64,000 nucleotides of DNA from RGIG4708 sp045538875 (GTDB taxonomy: Bacteria > Bacillota > Clostridia > UMGS1810). Location: NCBI GenBank assembly GCA_045538875.1, contig JAZQEG010000010.1, forward strand, positions 62,001-126,000, read 5' to 3'. The translations under genes were made by a program, and so were the position numbers. Positions 23,197 through 31,078 of this stretch are shown here, piece by piece (positions within the stretch are counted from its first letter, which is position 1; each line of letters opens with the position of its first letter). The notes below the pieces were generated by a model. That model was not told the DNA's origin. It made no database searches and saw nothing but the letters and a program-made list of their open reading frames with translations.

Positions 23197-24114
23197 ATGG
23201 ATAATCTACTTAACAAAATTTTAAATGATTGTTATAAATATGTGGGATGCGGTAAAGTTGCAAATTACATACCTGAGCTTGCAAAAGTTGACGCAAGCAA
23301 ATTTGGCATAGCTGTTATGACAGATGCCGATAGTATTAACTTTGCAGGCGATTTTAAAGTAAATTTTACAATGCAAAGTATAGTAAAACCTATTATATTA
23401 TTGCAGGCATTGATTGACAAAGGAATGGATAGCGTTCGCAATTTGGTTGGTGTTGAAGCAACAGGCAAGCCATTTGATGCGTTTAACTATAGTGACCAGG
23501 CGCTCAGGAGTGACCATATTAACCCAATGATTAACACAGGTGCAATTGCACTTTGCACTCTTATTGACGGAAGTACATATGAAGAAAAATTTTTGCGTCT
23601 TCTTGATATGACACGAAAATTGGCAGGTAATCCAAACCTTGAAATTGATAATGATGTGTACCTTTCTGAAAAATCTACAGGTAACAAAAACAGAGCCTTG
23701 GCATATATGCTTAAGGCATATGATATGATTGATGACGACATTGAGCAGGTGATAGACTGCTACTTTAAGGCATGCTCAATAAAGGTTAATTGTTTGGACC
23801 TTGCACATATTGCCTTTGTGCTTGCAAATCACGGCAAGGACACTCAAAGCGGCAAACAACTGTTTGACATAGAATATGCAAAATTTGTAAATGCCGTTTT
23901 AATGACTTGCGGTATGTACAACGGCTCGGGCGAATTTGCAATCAATGTGGGCTTTCCCGCAAAGAGTGGTGTCGGCGGCGGAATAATGGGAGTTATTCCC
24001 TGTAAAATGGGTATAGCAATGTATTCGCCATCTCTTGATGACAAGGGTAACAGCATTGCATCATTAAAAGGGATGGAGTTATTAAGCAAAGAGCTTAAGC
24101 TCAGTATATTTTAA
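23197..24114 (+). CDS. glsA: Glutaminase (GlsA family)
   Basis: This 305-residue serine-dependent glutaminase hydrolyses glutamine to glutamate and ammonia. The family motifs are KVANYIPELAK near the N-terminus, the SxxK catalytic pair in MQSIVK (usually QSISK), NPMINTGAIA, and the C-terminal GFPAKSGVGGGIMGV. The catalytic Ser and Lys are kept, although the two residues between them differ from the usual form. Length is typical. The start is the ATG at 23197 with TTGGAG upstream; 19 further in-frame codons upstream start from TTG without a ribosome site. Confidence 0.93.
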   Translation: MDNLLNKILNDCYKYVGCGKVANYIPELAKVDASKFGIAVMTDADSINFAGDFKVNFTMQSIVKPIILLQALIDKGMDSVRNLVGVEATGKPFDAFNYSDQALRSDHINPMINTGAIALCTLIDGSTYEEKFLRLLDMTRKLAGNPNLEIDNDVYLSEKSTGNKNRALAYMLKAYDMIDDDIEQVIDCYFKACSIKVNCLDLAHIAFVLANHGKDTQSGKQLFDIEYAKFVNAVLMTCGMYNGSGEFAINVGFPAKSGVGGGIMGVIPCKMGIAMYSPSLDDKGNSIASLKGMELLSKELKLSIF

Positions 24115-24130
24115 GTAAAAAATAAAAGTC

Positions 24131-24159
24131 TTGACAAAATTTTTTGTTAATGGTATAAT
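24131..24159 (+). promoter_or_regulatory. Consensus promoter of the T-box transcript
   Basis: TTGACA (24131-24136), exactly 17 bases, TATAAT (24154-24159): a perfect sigma-A promoter feeding a T-box leader. Confidence 0.8.
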
Positions 24160-24174
24160 TTTTCGTGTATAAAA

Positions 24175-24442
24175 ACGATGACGGAAAGGGCTTCGGTAAA
24201 TGCCGCTAAGAGAGGTAACGTTTGGTGCAAGTTACTCGGTGGGTATCGTATGTTTGTAGTTCCTGAGTTGAAAGGAAGAAAGCCGCTTGGTAAGTAGAAC
24301 CTTTTCGAGAGTGCTGCGTCAGTGCATAGGGCTTGTCAGAGCTTAAAAGTGGTATCGGAGTAATTTCGGTGCAATTTGAGTGGTACCGCGGGTATTATTG
24401 TTAACTCGTCTCAAAGATTATACAATCTTTGGGACTTTTTTA
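24175..24442 (+). ncRNA. T-box riboswitch leader
   Basis: All main landmarks of a T-box are visible. The entry CGATGACGGAAAG is followed by the stem I apex with AGAGAGG and GGTGCAAG (closed by GTAAC/GTTAC), and the post-stem-I CCTGAGTTG. The antiterminator consensus TGGTACCGCG lies at 24381-24390. A terminator follows, with GTCTCAAAGATT (24408-24419) pairing with AATCTTTGGGAC (24424-24435) and then a U-tract. Such leaders read uncharged tRNA and allow transcription when an amino acid is short. The specifier lies around 24247-24260, but pairing is too weak to fix it: GUA (Val) next to the TTCC closing strand and UUU (Phe) are both possible. The downstream gene is an acyl-CoA ligase fusion, an unusual T-box target. 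Confidence 0.9.
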
Positions 24443-24465
24443 TTACTGTGAAAGGATGAAAATTC

Positions 24466-26757
24466 ATGGATGGACAAATGACAGGACTCGACCTTAAAAT
24501 AGGCGAGGTAGCTTCCAGAATTAAAGAGCTTCGTCATATCGAAGGTATTTCAAAAATTACTATGGCTAAACTCACCGGTGTGTCTGTGGAAGAATATGCC
24601 GCTTGTGAAGAGGGCACACACGACCTTAGCTTTGCTTTTATTTACAGATGTGCTTTGGCGTTTAAAATTAATGTTACCGACCTTATTGAAGGCAGCAGCC
24701 CTAAGCTTAAATCCTATACTGTAACAAAAAAAGGAAATGGCACACAAATTCAAAAGGCTCACGGAATGGTGTATTACAGCCTTGCATCAGACTTTAAAGA
24801 CAGAGTGTCCGAACCTCTTTATGTTAAGTGTAGGTATGATGAAAATGCCGAACGCAAGGAAATTGAGCTCACTACTCACGAAGGTCAAGAGCTTGACCTT
24901 GTAATAAGCGGTACTATGAAAATCCAAATTGGCGGCCATACCGAAATTCTTACTGCAGGCGACTCCATATATTACGACAGTTCAACACCTCACGGAATGA
25001 TTGCCGTTGGTGGCGAGGATATGGAATTTTATGCCATAGTACTTCAAGGCGGTATGGGAGCCGAAGCAATTAACGACAATAAATATAAAGTTAAAAAGAA
25101 AGCTACAAAGGCCGTAAATCATACCGAGCGTGTATGGCAAAACTTTATTGAAGTTACTGAGGATGAAAATGGCTCTCTTGAAACAATTAACTTTAAAAAT
25201 GAAAACAAATTTAACTTTGCATATGATGTAATTGATGCAATTGCAAACAAGCAACCCGATAAGGTTGCTATGGTTCACCTCGATAAGGACCACAACGAAA
25301 AAACCTTTACATTTATGGACCTTAAAAATGAATCTGCAAGATGTGCAAATTATTTTGTATCACTCGGTATCAAACGCGGTGATAAAGTAATGCTTGTACT
25401 TCGTCGTAATTATCAGTTTTGGATAGCTATACTTGCACTTCACAAAATAGGTGCTATTGCAATTCCTGCATCAAATCTTTTAAAGGCACACGATTATAAT
25501 TATCGTTTTAAGGCTGCAAGCATAAGCACCATTATTTGCAGTGCTCAGGGAGTAATGTCCGATGAGGCAGATTTGGGTGCTAGAGGCTGTGATGAGCTTG
25601 TAAACAAAATTATAGTAAATGGTTCAAAAGACGGATGGCATAATTTTGATGAAGAGGTTGCAAGATTTTCGGGTGTATATGAGCGTAGTGATGATGCTCC
25701 TTGCGGTGATGATGATATGCTTTTGTATTTTACATCGGGTACAACAGGCAATCCTAAAATGGCACTTCACAGTTACAAATATGCTCTTGGTCATTTTCAT
25801 ACAGCAAACTACTGGCATTGTGTTGACCCTGACGGGTTGCATCTTACAATTTCCGACACGGGTTGGGCAAAAGCCGCATGGGGCAAAATATATGGCCAGT
25901 GGCTTTGCGAAGCAGGTATTTTTGTATATGACTTTGATAAGTTTGAGGCGGCAGATATTTTACCGATGTTTGAAAAATATCATATAACTACTTTTTGTGC
26001 ACCGCCTACAATGCTCCGTATGCTCATTAAAGAGGATATAAGCAAGTACGATATGTCATCTATTTCACATGCTACAACAGCAGGTGAAGCACTTAACCCT
26101 GAAGTATTCCGTCAGATAGAAAAGCTTTTGGATGTAAAAGTTATGGAAGGCTTTGGCCAGACAGAAACAACTTGTGTTATTGGTAACCTTTATGGCAGGG
26201 AATTTAAGCTTGGCGCTATGGGCAAGCCTGTACCGCTATATGATGTAGACATAGTTGACCCTGATGGCAAAAGCGTCAAAACAGGCGAAAATGGTGAAAT
26301 TGTTATTCGGACCTCCGAGCGAGTACCTTGCGGATTGTTTAAAGGCTATTACAGAGATGAGCAAAAAACTGCTGAGGTATGGCATGATGGATTGTATCAC
26401 ACAGGTGATGTTGCTTACCGTGATGAAGATGGATTTTACTATTATGTTGGCAGGGTAGATGATGTTATAAAATCGTCGGGTTACAGAATAGGACCTTTTG
26501 AAATTGAAAGTGTTATTATGGAGCTTCCATATGTAGTAGAATGTGGTGTATCTCCGGCTCCCGACCCTGTAAGAGGTCAGGTTGTTAAAGCTAGCATAGT
26601 GCTTACAAAAGGCACAGCTCCAAGTGAAGAGCTTAAGCTTGAAATTCAAAATTACGTTAAAAAGAACACAGCACCATACAAATATCCGCGAATTGTTGAG
26701 TTTAAGGAAAGTCTGCCTAAAACCACAAGCGGTAAAATTATAAGAGCAAAGCTTTAA
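24466..26757 (+). CDS. XRE-cupin-acyl-CoA synthetase fusion
   Basis: The 763-residue protein joins three modules. Residues 10-70 form a helix-turn-helix of XRE type (IKELRHIEGISKITMAKLTG). Residues 110-195 form a cupin (HEGQELDLVISG, then AGDSIYYDSSTPHG). From about 240 to the end is an adenylate-forming enzyme with FTSGTTGNPK, GFGQTETT, YHTGDVAYRDEDG, the hinge GRVDDVIKSSGYRIGP and the C-terminal catalytic lysine in TTSGKIIR. The ligase part most resembles medium-chain acyl-CoA synthetases. It would activate a carboxylic acid as CoA thioester. The N-terminal parts suggest ligand sensing, perhaps DNA binding. Expression is under a T-box, so the acid may derive from an amino acid. Confidence 0.85.
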   Translation: MDGQMTGLDLKIGEVASRIKELRHIEGISKITMAKLTGVSVEEYAACEEGTHDLSFAFIYRCALAFKINVTDLIEGSSPKLKSYTVTKKGNGTQIQKAHGMVYYSLASDFKDRVSEPLYVKCRYDENAERKEIELTTHEGQELDLVISGTMKIQIGGHTEILTAGDSIYYDSSTPHGMIAVGGEDMEFYAIVLQGGMGAEAINDNKYKVKKKATKAVNHTERVWQNFIEVTEDENGSLETINFKNENKFNFAYDVIDAIANKQPDKVAMVHLDKDHNEKTFTFMDLKNESARCANYFVSLGIKRGDKVMLVLRRNYQFWIAILALHKIGAIAIPASNLLKAHDYNYRFKAASISTIICSAQGVMSDEADLGARGCDELVNKIIVNGSKDGWHNFDEEVARFSGVYERSDDAPCGDDDMLLYFTSGTTGNPKMALHSYKYALGHFHTANYWHCVDPDGLHLTISDTGWAKAAWGKIYGQWLCEAGIFVYDFDKFEAADILPMFEKYHITTFCAPPTMLRMLIKEDISKYDMSSISHATTAGEALNPEVFRQIEKLLDVKVMEGFGQTETTCVIGNLYGREFKLGAMGKPVPLYDVDIVDPDGKSVKTGENGEIVIRTSERVPCGLFKGYYRDEQKTAEVWHDGLYHTGDVAYRDEDGFYYYVGRVDDVIKSSGYRIGPFEIESVIMELPYVVECGVSPAPDPVRGQVVKASIVLTKGTAPSEELKLEIQNYVKKNTAPYKYPRIVEFKESLPKTTSGKIIRAKL

Positions 26758-26760
26758 TTA

Positions 26761-26794
26761 AAACATCGGCAAATTATTTTGCCGATGTTTTTTG
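26761..26794 (+). terminator. Terminator after the acyl-CoA synthetase fusion
   Basis: A 13-bp perfect stem (AAACATCGGCAAA with its complement) around TTAT, then further T residues. Confidence 0.88.
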
Positions 26795-26823
26795 CTGTAT
26801 TTGTATATGATGTATCGGTTTTG

Positions 26824-26852
26824 TTGACTTTTTAATTTTAAACTGATATAAT
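26824..26852 (+). promoter_or_regulatory. Promoter of the lipid kinase operon
   Basis: TTGACT (26824-26829), 17 bases, TATAAT (26847-26852), about 50 bases before the lipid kinase start. Confidence 0.7.
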
Positions 26853-26904
26853 TTATTAATCAGGGTAAATTAGTAAAAATGTTTAATTTACAGAGGTAAA
26901 CTAT

Positions 26905-27795
26905 ATGAAAAATTTGTTGTTGATTTTAAATCCTAATGCAGGAATGAAAAAGGCAAATAAATATTTGACTGATATTTTGGTGTTATTTAAGCATTATGGC
27001 TATGAGAGTACAGTGTGTGTTACAACCGACGGCAATGATGCTTTTAAATATGTAAAAAAATATCAAAATGACAGTGATTTGATTGTATGCATAGGCGGCG
27101 ACGGTACATTTAATCAGATAGTGGAAGCTGTTATTGAATTAAAATGCACCAAGGCCATAGGATATATCCCTGCGGGCAGTACCAATGATTTTGCAAACAG
27201 CCTCAAGCTGAGCAAAAAGGTTTTGGAAGCTGCAGAGGATATTATGACAGGCAACATTGTAAACATTGATATTGGCAAATTTAATGACAGATATTTTTCG
27301 TATATTGCATCTTGCGGTTTGTTTACAAAGGCATCATATTCTACACCGCAAAATGTAAAAAATATGTATGGACATCTTGCTTATGTACTCGAAGGCATTA
27401 AGGATTTGACATCGGTTAAAAGTCATCATCTCAAATTTGAATTTGACGGCAAGGTTTATGAAGACGATTATGTTTTTGCTGCTGTGTGTAATTCTACCTC
27501 TGTTGGAGGACTGCTTACACTTGATCCTGATTCTGTTGACCTTAACGATGGCTTGTTTGAAATATTGCTTATAAAAATGCCAAAAAATATTATGGATTTA
27601 AATGCTATTATTGTAGCCCTCAACACGCGTGAATACAATACAGAAATGATTACGTTTCATTCTGCATCAAGTGCAAAAATTTATGCCGACAAAAACACCA
27701 ACTGGACAATTGATGGCGAATATATGAGGGGATGCAACATTATTGATATGAAAGGTATTAATAATGCAGTTAAAATTGTTGTTCCAAACAGATAA
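26905..27795 (+). CDS. Diacylglycerol kinase family lipid kinase
   Basis: The 296-residue protein is a DagK/YegS-type lipid kinase. It shows LILNPNAG at the N-terminus, the nucleotide-binding CIGGDGTFNQ near residue 65 and PAGSTNDFAN near residue 95, plus a C-terminal beta domain ending in WTIDGEYM. Members phosphorylate diacylglycerol or related lipids with ATP at the inner membrane face. It leads a three-gene operon with an acyltransferase-like protein and an acyl-CoA ligase, suggesting work on an acylated lipid or lipid precursor rather than plain diacylglycerol recycling. Confidence 0.88.
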   Translation: MKNLLLILNPNAGMKKANKYLTDILVLFKHYGYESTVCVTTDGNDAFKYVKKYQNDSDLIVCIGGDGTFNQIVEAVIELKCTKAIGYIPAGSTNDFANSLKLSKKVLEAAEDIMTGNIVNIDIGKFNDRYFSYIASCGLFTKASYSTPQNVKNMYGHLAYVLEGIKDLTSVKSHHLKFEFDGKVYEDDYVFAAVCNSTSVGGLLTLDPDSVDLNDGLFEILLIKMPKNIMDLNAIIVALNTREYNTEMITFHSASSAKIYADKNTNWTIDGEYMRGCNIIDMKGINNAVKIVVPNR

Positions 27796-27812
27796 TTAAT
27801 ATGGGGGTATTT

Positions 27813-28715
27813 ATGTCAAACCAACAAAAGAAAAACAAAAAAGACCGTTATGACGGATATTATATATCTGATATCAGTTCTATGCACAAAATTATGCCGT
27901 ACCTTATGCCCAATCGTACCGACAACGAATGTATGCTTGATTATATGCTTGATATGACAGAGGTTGTAAACTATGTTGACAACAAAAATGCTCAAAACCC
28001 TGAGCATAAGTATACAGTTTTTCATGTAATAATGGCTGCAATTGCAAAGCTTATTTATTTTAAACCAAGGCTTAATTATTTTTTATCTGGTTACAGGCTA
28101 TATGAGCGAAAGGATTTGTCTTTTACCTTTGTTGCAAAAAACAAAATGGAAGAAAAAGCAGACGAATCAATTTTGATTTTTAAGTATAACAGAGAAAGCG
28201 ATGTTTCGCCTATAGAACAGGTACATAATTTTGTATGCGGCGAGGTTTACAAAATAAGAAAGCACTCTCAAAAAGATGCCACCACAAATGAAATTGACAT
28301 TATTGCAAAACTCCCAAGATTTATGCTAAGAATTTTGTTTAGTGTGCTTCATAAAATGAGCTTTTACGGAAGAATGCCAAAAATATTTCGACCGATTGAC
28401 CCATATTCTTCATCGGTATTTATTTCCAACCTTGGCAGCATCAAAATGAGCGCAGACTATCACCATCTTGCTAACTGGAGCACAAATTCACTTTTTGTGA
28501 TTATCGGCGAAATGAAAAAACAGCCGTTTTTTAATGATGACGGTACATACCAAATGAAACCTGCACTTAATCTTGGTGTTACGGTTGATGAACGCATTGC
28601 TGACGGATTTTACTTTGCAAAAAGCATAAAATTATTACAAAAGATATTACAAAATCCTCAAATTCTTGATTTGCCAATCGGAACAGAGATGGATTTTGAT
28701 TGGGAGGACAACTAA
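27813..28715 (+). CDS. E2/chloramphenicol acetyltransferase-like acyltransferase
   Basis: This 300-residue protein has the CAT/E2 catalytic fold. FHVIMAAIAK lies near residue 75, SSVFISNLGSIKM near residue 205, and LGVTVDERIADGFYFAK near the end. The final motif matches the E2 signature DHRxxDG except that the catalytic His is Glu. It has no lipoyl or E1/E3-binding domain and is not next to any 2-oxoacid dehydrogenase gene, so it is a stand-alone acyltransferase or a derived non-catalytic relative. The start is the ATG at 27813 after GGGGG; the ATG at 27801 lacks a ribosome site. The acyl-CoA ligase gene begins directly after its stop. Confidence 0.75.
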   Translation: MSNQQKKNKKDRYDGYYISDISSMHKIMPYLMPNRTDNECMLDYMLDMTEVVNYVDNKNAQNPEHKYTVFHVIMAAIAKLIYFKPRLNYFLSGYRLYERKDLSFTFVAKNKMEEKADESILIFKYNRESDVSPIEQVHNFVCGEVYKIRKHSQKDATTNEIDIIAKLPRFMLRILFSVLHKMSFYGRMPKIFRPIDPYSSSVFISNLGSIKMSADYHHLANWSTNSLFVIIGEMKKQPFFNDDGTYQMKPALNLGVTVDERIADGFYFAKSIKLLQKILQNPQILDLPIGTEMDFDWEDN

Positions 28716-30419
28716 ATGAGCGTAAATACTCCATGGATTAAAAATTATGGTGATGTAAAGTTTAATCTTGAATATCCCCAAACAACAATGAGCCAGCAGG
28801 TACTTAATGTTGCATCGTTAAAACCTGAGGGAATTGCACTTTCGTTTATGGGACGCAACATCAAATATTGTATGCTTGCCGATATGATACAAAAATGTGC
28901 AAAAGCTTTTGCCAAAATTGGTGTTAAACAAGGCAACTGTGTTACACTATGTATGCCTAATGTGCCTCAAAATGTTTATGCACTGTATGCTCTTAATATG
29001 ATTGGTGCAACTGTTAGTGTTATACATCCGCTTTCATCAGAGGAGGAAATTATATATTATCTTAAGGAAACGGATTCAAGAATTGTAGTTACTCTTGATA
29101 TGTTTTATAATAAGCTGATGCAGGTTGACAAAAGATACAAACTCGAAAAGCTTGTTGTATCAAGTATTTCTGATGAGCTGTCTGCTATAATGAGTATTGG
29201 GTTTAAGCTTACAAAGGGCAGAAAAATCGAAAAACCGCAGTATAATAGTACTGTAATTTCGTGGAATGATTTTATTTTGCAGGGTAAATCTTTTGCGGGC
29301 AGCTATAAACACAAAATGGATTTGGATGATACTGCAGTTATATTGTTTTCGGGCGGTACTACCGGTGTTTCAAAGGGCGTTGAACTTACCAACCGCAATT
29401 TTAATTGTCTTGCATTTCAAACGGTCGAAATGAGCCATTATGATGTTTCTAATATGAGTATGCTTGCTGCAATGCCAATGTTTCATGGATTTGGGCTTGG
29501 CGTATGTGTGCATACATTGCTTGCAGTGGGAGGCCGTTCAATACTTGTGCCTCAATTTAATGCAAAGGAGTATTGCAAGCTAATTAAAACCCAAAAGCCT
29601 AACTTTATTGCAGGTGTACCAACTTTGTTTGAAGCGATATGCTCAAATGATATGCTACGCGGAGTAGACCTTTCGTTTTTAAAAGGTGTATTTTCGGGCG
29701 GTGATTCGCTTCCTGTAGATTTAAAGAAAAAGTTTGACAAATTTCTTGCTGATAACGGTTCGCCAACACGCATAAGAGAGGGCTATGGTACAACCGAGTG
29801 TGTTACTGCAAGCTGCCTTACACCATATATTAACGAGAGGGAAGGAAGCATTGGTTTGCCGTTCCCCGATACATACTATAAAATATGTGAGCTTGGTACC
29901 ACCAAGGAAGCTGAATATGGTCAGTTTGGTGAAATCTGCATTTCGGGTCCTACAGTTATGAAGGGGTATCTCAACCACGAAGAAGAAACTGCAAATACAC
30001 TCGAAATGCACGAAGATGGACTTGTGTGGCTTCGCACAGGTGACCTAGGATATATGGATGCAGACGGATATGTTTATTTTAAACAACGCATTAAAAGAAT
30101 GATTATAACAAGCGGTTACAATGTGTATCCGTCGCACATTGAAAATATACTTAACAATCACCAATCAGTATTTATGAGTTGTGTAATTGGAGTCCCCGAT
30201 AAATATAAAATTCAAAAAATCAAAGCATTTATTGTGCTTAACGACGGGTATGAGCCAAATGATGATACACGACAAAATTTGATTGAGTATTGTAAAAAGC
30301 ATATTGCAAAATACGCAATGCCTTATGATATAGAGTTCCGTACATCGCTACCCACTACAAAAGTAGGCAAAATTGCATATGGAGAGCTCGAAAAGGAAGT
30401 CCTGTCAACAATTGAATAA
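28716..30419 (+). CDS. Acyl-CoA synthetase (AMP-dependent ligase)
   Basis: The 567-residue adenylate-forming enzyme activates a carboxylic acid via acyl-AMP. The motifs are FSGGTTGVSKGVELT (P-loop), EGYGTTECV, LRTGDLGYMDADG, the hinge KRMIITSGYNVYP and the catalytic lysine in TTKVGKIAYG. It fits the long-chain fatty acid/OSB-CoA-like group better than acetyl-CoA synthetase. GGGAGG lies upstream, inside the end of the acyltransferase gene. With a lipid kinase and an acyltransferase-like protein, it completes a probable lipid acylation module. The substrate is not predictable from sequence alone. Confidence 0.88.
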   Translation: MSVNTPWIKNYGDVKFNLEYPQTTMSQQVLNVASLKPEGIALSFMGRNIKYCMLADMIQKCAKAFAKIGVKQGNCVTLCMPNVPQNVYALYALNMIGATVSVIHPLSSEEEIIYYLKETDSRIVVTLDMFYNKLMQVDKRYKLEKLVVSSISDELSAIMSIGFKLTKGRKIEKPQYNSTVISWNDFILQGKSFAGSYKHKMDLDDTAVILFSGGTTGVSKGVELTNRNFNCLAFQTVEMSHYDVSNMSMLAAMPMFHGFGLGVCVHTLLAVGGRSILVPQFNAKEYCKLIKTQKPNFIAGVPTLFEAICSNDMLRGVDLSFLKGVFSGGDSLPVDLKKKFDKFLADNGSPTRIREGYGTTECVTASCLTPYINEREGSIGLPFPDTYYKICELGTTKEAEYGQFGEICISGPTVMKGYLNHEEETANTLEMHEDGLVWLRTGDLGYMDADGYVYFKQRIKRMIITSGYNVYPSHIENILNNHQSVFMSCVIGVPDKYKIQKIKAFIVLNDGYEPNDDTRQNLIEYCKKHIAKYAMPYDIEFRTSLPTTKVGKIAYGELEKEVLSTIE

Positions 30420-30426
30420 GTAACAA

Positions 30427-30468
30427 AGTGAGTTCGAAACCATCCTCACTATAATTAAAACTAAGGAG
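30427..30468 (+). ncRNA. preQ1-I riboswitch
   Basis: The element is compact and textbook. AGTGAG (30427-30432) pairs with CTCACT (30445-30450) around a loop containing TTCG and ACCATC. The tail AAAACTAAGGAG (30457-30468) can fold back to form the H-type pseudoknot. The AAGGAG in the tail is the ribosome site of the next gene, so ligand binding should block translation of queT. The fit to the gene makes the call firm. Confidence 0.92.
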
Positions 30469-30476
30469 ATTTTTTT

Positions 30477-30947
30477 ATGAAAACCAGATTTATTACGCAC
30501 TCTGCAATTGTTGCGGCTGTTTACATTGTTTTGACGTACATCACCAACGCTTTTGGTCTGGCAAACGGAGCCATTCAGGTACGCATAAGCGAAGCACTTA
30601 CGGTGCTTCCGTATTTTACATTTTCGGCAGTGCCCGGATTGTTTGTGGGGTGTATGCTATCCAACATAGTTACTGGTTGCCCGGTTATTGATGTTGTGTT
30701 TGGCAGCCTTGCTACATTGATAGGTGCATTGGGTACTTATGCGCTAAAAAAACACAAGTATGCCGCACCAATACCGCCAATTATTGCTAACACTGTTATT
30801 ATACCTGTTGTGATTATGGTAACATCTGGTACAAAACTAAATTTTTGGTATGTTGCATTAACCATTTTTATTGGTGAAGCAATTTCATGCGGATTATTTG
30901 GAATGTATTTAATAAAGGTGCTTGAAAAGAGAAAAAACATATTTTAA
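30477..30947 (+). CDS. queT: QueT-family queuosine precursor transporter
   Basis: The 156-residue membrane protein has five or six predicted segments and the QueT pattern: HSAIVAAVYIVLTYI, GAIQVRISEALTVLPYF and VFGSLATLIGALGTY. It is the substrate-binding S component of an energy-coupling-factor importer for queuosine precursors (preQ0/preQ1). A preQ1-I riboswitch covers its ribosome site, giving ligand-controlled translation. The queuosine enzyme gene queH lies 26 kb further on. Confidence 0.93.
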   Translation: MKTRFITHSAIVAAVYIVLTYITNAFGLANGAIQVRISEALTVLPYFTFSAVPGLFVGCMLSNIVTGCPVIDVVFGSLATLIGALGTYALKKHKYAAPIPPIIANTVIIPVVIMVTSGTKLNFWYVALTIFIGEAISCGLFGMYLIKVLEKRKNIF

Positions 30948-30973
30948 AGGGACTTGTTAAAAGTCCCTTTTTG
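30946..30973 (+). terminator. Terminator after queT
   Basis: AAAGGGACTT and AAGTCCCTTT pair around a 5-base loop, then TTG. The stem begins at the stop codon. Confidence 0.8.
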
Positions 30974-30998
30974 TATTATGGCAATTGTGTCAAAAACC

Positions 30999-31027
30999 TT
31001 GACTTTTTGCACTGTTGGGAGTAAAAT
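30999..31027 (+). promoter_or_regulatory. Promoter of hisS-aspS
   Basis: TTGACT (30999-31004), 17 bases, TAAAAT (31022-31027). The leader to hisS is only about 45 bases, too short for a T-box. Confidence 0.6.
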
Positions 31028-31078
31028 AGATAATGTATATTTGTGTATTTTTGATGTGACAGATAAGGAGGAATACCT

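Noticed and set aside
24247..24260. A definite T-box specifier call
   Set aside because: The base of stem I pairs only weakly (GGAA with TTCC), and GTA and TTT both fit. Naming the amino acid would be guesswork without a covariance alignment.
31028..31078. T-box or other leader before hisS
   Set aside because: Only about 50 bases lie between promoter and start codon, and no TGGNACCGCG or hairpin terminator is present.
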